In this document: positions 61,301-64,000 of the stretch, piece by piece
How positions within the stretch are numbered: position 1 is the first letter of the stretch
Layout of the letters: every line of letters starts with the position of its first letter
Origin: Halobacillus shinanisalinarum
GTDB lineage: Bacteria; Bacillota; Bacilli; Bacillales; Halobacillaceae
Reading direction: 5' to 3'
NCBI RefSeq assembly: GCF_022919835.1
Contig: NZ_CP095074.1
Location: 4,814,001-4,878,000, forward strand
Length of the DNA stretch: 64,000 bases
Program-made: the position numbers and the translations under genes
The notes under the pieces: generated by a model
Told to the model about the DNA's origin: nothing
The model's input: only the letters and a program-made list of their open reading frames with translations
Database searches by the model: none

Positions 61301-64000
61301 TAAAGAGTATATAGGTATTGCTAAAAACAAAACTACAGGTACTGAATCAACGAATCCTGACGACTATTCATGGTCCTTAATAAAAGGTCCTAAGGGTGAC
61401 GCAGGTGCAACAGGACCAAAAGGGGAAACGGGTGCTACTGGACCACAAGGTAATAACTATGAAATACGCTATAGGCGTACACAAGTGCGACCTCCTGCTC
61501 CATCAGGTAATGAACCTAGTGACTGGTATCTAACTGTTGAAGAAGTTGCACAGGGTTATGGTAACGTATGGTTTTCTGAGTGTATAAGAAATTCTAGCGG
61601 TAATATACTGGGGTCTTGGTCTATGCCCGCACTACATCAGTATTACAGCAGCAATCTTTTAGAAAATCAACCTTGGTCAATAGGTACGGGCAGTGATGGC
61701 AACTATTCTCAAAATGGAAAAACTGAAGAAAATTATCGTGAAATTGATGCAACTCCGTTTGGTGGAAGGGATATTATCTGGAAAGCACGTTCACAGGACG
61801 CCGATGATAGCAGTGAAGGTGGATGGAATCATGATGATATTCCAATAGACCATACACAAAGATACAGGTTGTCTGTGTGGGCTATGCAGCTAGACAGGGT
61901 ACCAAGAATTTATTTAGGGTGCGACAGCGGAATATTAAATCTTGATGGCTCAACAAATACAAACCCTTATTTTTGGAGTGGAGACCTGCCAGAGCTAGGG
62001 AGATGGTATTTAATAGTAGGGTACATGTATGGTTCAGGCGAAACCCTCGACACTAGGCATGAATTAGGTGGCGTGTACGATGGCAAGACAGGTGAGCAAA
62101 TTGACACAGCACTTACATTTAGGGTACCTGTAGATAGGCTTACACAAGAACACAGAACGTACCTCTACTATTCAGATGACATTATTAGTGAAGCTGCACA
62201 AGCACATTATTACGCTCCAAGGTTTGATTTAGCTGACGGAAATGAGCCTAGTATAGAAGACTTGTTAAAGCAAGGACGTAGGGGTGCTCAAGGTCCTCAA
62301 GGAAATACAGGGCCTCAAGGACCACAGGGAATTAAAGGCCCACCTGGACCGAATGGCGAAACTTATTATACATGGATAAAATATGCCGACACTGTTTCGG
62401 GTAGTGGTATGTCAGATGATCCAACAAATAAAGAGTATATAGGGATCTCCTATAATAATCTTGATCAAACCGAATCAAGTAATGCAGCTGACTATACTTG
62501 GGCATTAGTAAAAGGACCGAAAGGCGACACAGGTAGTCAGGGGCCCCAAGGTCCTACAGGCGATCAGGGTCCGACCGGTCCGCAAGGCCCGAAAGGTCCC
62601 CAGGGTGTGGAAGGTCCACCGGGAGCAGATGGACAACCTAGATACACTTGGATTCGGTATGCAAATGACCAATACGGTAACGGTATGTCTAACTTTCCTG
62701 ATGGAAAACGATATATTGGACTTGCTCAGAACAAAACAACGGCTACTGAGTCAACTTCACCTAGTGCATACACATGGGCTAAAATGGAAGGTGACAGAGG
62801 GCCAACAGGTCCTACCGGTCCCACAGGTGATCAGGGTCCGCAAGGGCCTACTGGACCAGAAGGTGAGAGAGGACCAAACATTGTTGACACCAACACGTCA
62901 TTTGGCGTTAATTGGCTAGTTGCAGACTATATTAAGTCTCTTAACGGACTAAATGTAGGAAATGGACAGTTTGTTGTTGATAACTATGGAAATGTTAAGT
63001 TTGCGGGTGACTTACAGGGTGCAAGTGGTTACTTCAAAGGATCAGTAACTACTGACGACGGTGCAGGAGATAAAGTAGAAATAGCAAATGGTCAGTGGCA
63101 AACCGTGCTAAACAATAGGCGTTCTATTAGAAGCATTGGTAGAACCCTAGAATTTTACGATAGCGGTATTAATGATCCTAATCCCGATTACGGAAAGATA
63201 GGAGACATTACGTCAGCATGGGATATAGATGAACCTGGCAAACGTGGACTTTCTATTCAGGGTAATAAGGATTATATATCACTATCTCGTGAAATAAGCA
63301 GTACAGTAGCAAGAAGGCAGTTTTTACTAGATTGGACAGACCCTAACAAACAAAAAGCATTTTTAGCCGGTGGAGGTAGCTGGACTGATAACGGTTATTT
63401 AGACTTGCGTTCAACTTGGACAGGTGGATCAGCAGGCGGTAAAGTTCCTAAATTACTAATATCAAACTATACGGAAAACTATGGAGATCCTAGTCAAACA
63501 CAGTGGTCAGCAGGCATAATGTTTACAGGACGTGATAACCAAGCACCAGGCGGCAGTGATAATCGCTTTGGGTTTGAACACTGGCAATACCGAGGCGATT
63601 CAAAGGGTTCTGCAAAACTGATGTGGTCCTCGGACAGTCATCCAGTAGATAGCTACTATAAAGGTGACGGAACTTATTTCGAAGTTAACACCACAACCGC
63701 AATTTTACCTATAAACACGTGGATACAAGCCGGTGACGTAAGCCCGAGTTCATATAAAGCTATGGGGCATTAGTAAGTAACGATTACGGCGCATTAAACT
63801 ATAATGGGGTTATGTATTTCGATGCTATGGACGTCTACGTCAGCGTAGGATCGGACGGATATGCCTACGGATCAATCGACTATAGTTTTAGCGGAGCCGA
63901 GAATATTTTTTCTGTACACGGGCAGGTGTCAGGCGCCTACTCTAGTTCAGCCGTGTGCGGCTTCGAGAACATAACTTCAACAGGGTTTACGTGCTATGTA
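58341..64000 (+). CDS. Giant tail-tip/fibre protein with collagen-like modules, frameshifted and cut by the window edge
   Basis: TTG 58341 (AGGAGGTG upstream) starts a protein of 1810 residues in its first frame. Residues 1-380 form a Gp37/Tal-like baseplate hub ([25 protein letters not shown]). A coiled linker follows, then about nine modules alternating [10 protein letters not shown].../[10 protein letters not shown]... domains with collagen-like GPKGDQG repeats. An inserted beta-sandwich-like domain lies near 1040-1310, and a C-terminal head follows. At 63756-63758 one base (A) appears missing: the frame ends AMGH at 63773, but [21 protein letters not shown] continues in the -1 frame (63758-64000) to the edge. 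Probably receptor binding. Confidence 0.88.

Noticed and set aside
59750..62890. DNA repeats in the giant tail gene considered as a tandem-repeat or mobile element
   Set aside because: They are in-frame codons of collagen-like Gly-X-Y and repeated protein domains.
1..64000. Search for tRNA and rRNA genes
   Set aside because: No cloverleaf-like or rRNA-like sequence was recognised by eye; a tRNAscan run would be decisive.

Overview
The window looks like the chromosome of an endospore-forming member of the Bacillaceae. Evidence is the block miaA-hfq-spoVK-hflX-ynbB-glnR-glnA in the order known from Bacillus and relatives, a gerA-type spore germination operon with a plausible sigma-G promoter, strong AGGAGG ribosome binding sites, frequent GTG/TTG starts and a moderate GC content. 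A TRAP transporter beside uronate genes is common in halotolerant genera of this family, but the genus cannot be fixed from the sequence alone.

Layout. 1-11 kb: a sugar-acid (pectin/uronate type) catabolic cluster. It has a divergent IclR regulator, a D-2-hydroxyacid dehydrogenase, a DctP/Q/M TRAP transporter, an MDR alcohol dehydrogenase, kduD, kduI, rpiA, kdgK, kdgA and an enolase-superfamily (RhmD-like) dehydratase that an inversion has split. 11-12.2 kb: gene-free relic DNA. 12.2-15.9 kb: gerA-gerB-gerC germinant receptor operon. 16-23.4 kb: a small XRE repressor with a four-site operator array, then miaA, hfq, spoVK, hflX, ynbB, glnR and glnA. 23.4-64 kb: a siphovirus-type prophage inserted just behind the glnA terminator and running off the right edge.

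Prophage order: integrase and CI-like repressor (leftward), operator region and Cro-like gene, small early genes, replication module (DUF2800, DUF2815, MazG-like, family A DNA polymerase, VapE-type helicase, iteron-rich probable origin, VRR-NUC, SNF2 helicase), RinA/ArpU-like late activator, and a two-gene cargo module framed by terminators (DUF6731-like protein plus a small membrane protein). Then come HNH, a probable cos region, TerS, TerL, portal, an NTPase/ClpP-protease fusion, HK97-fold capsid, connectors, major tail protein, tail assembly chaperones, tape measure with an M23 peptidase domain, Dit, a solitary cargo gene, a baseplate protein and a very large collagen-like tail protein.

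Most notable signals. (1) The major capsid gene ends in CCC TAA and an FN3 domain continues in the +1 frame, a configuration known from programmed +1 frameshifting in Listeria phage PSA. (2) Nine exact copies of an 8-bp iteron lie between the phage helicase and nuclease. (3) A probable structured RNA leader lies in the early region. (4) Four operator-like dyads sit at exact 22-bp steps. (5) The cargo module has its own terminators. (6) There is an intragenic inversion in the dehydratase gene.

Caution: at least thirteen genes or fragments are broken by frameshifts that all go in the same direction (one base missing), usually at a short homopolymer. Many may be assembly errors. The two in-frame stop codons (kdgK, kdgA), the inversion and the missing dehydratase N-terminus cannot be explained that way, so real decay of the uronate cluster is also likely.
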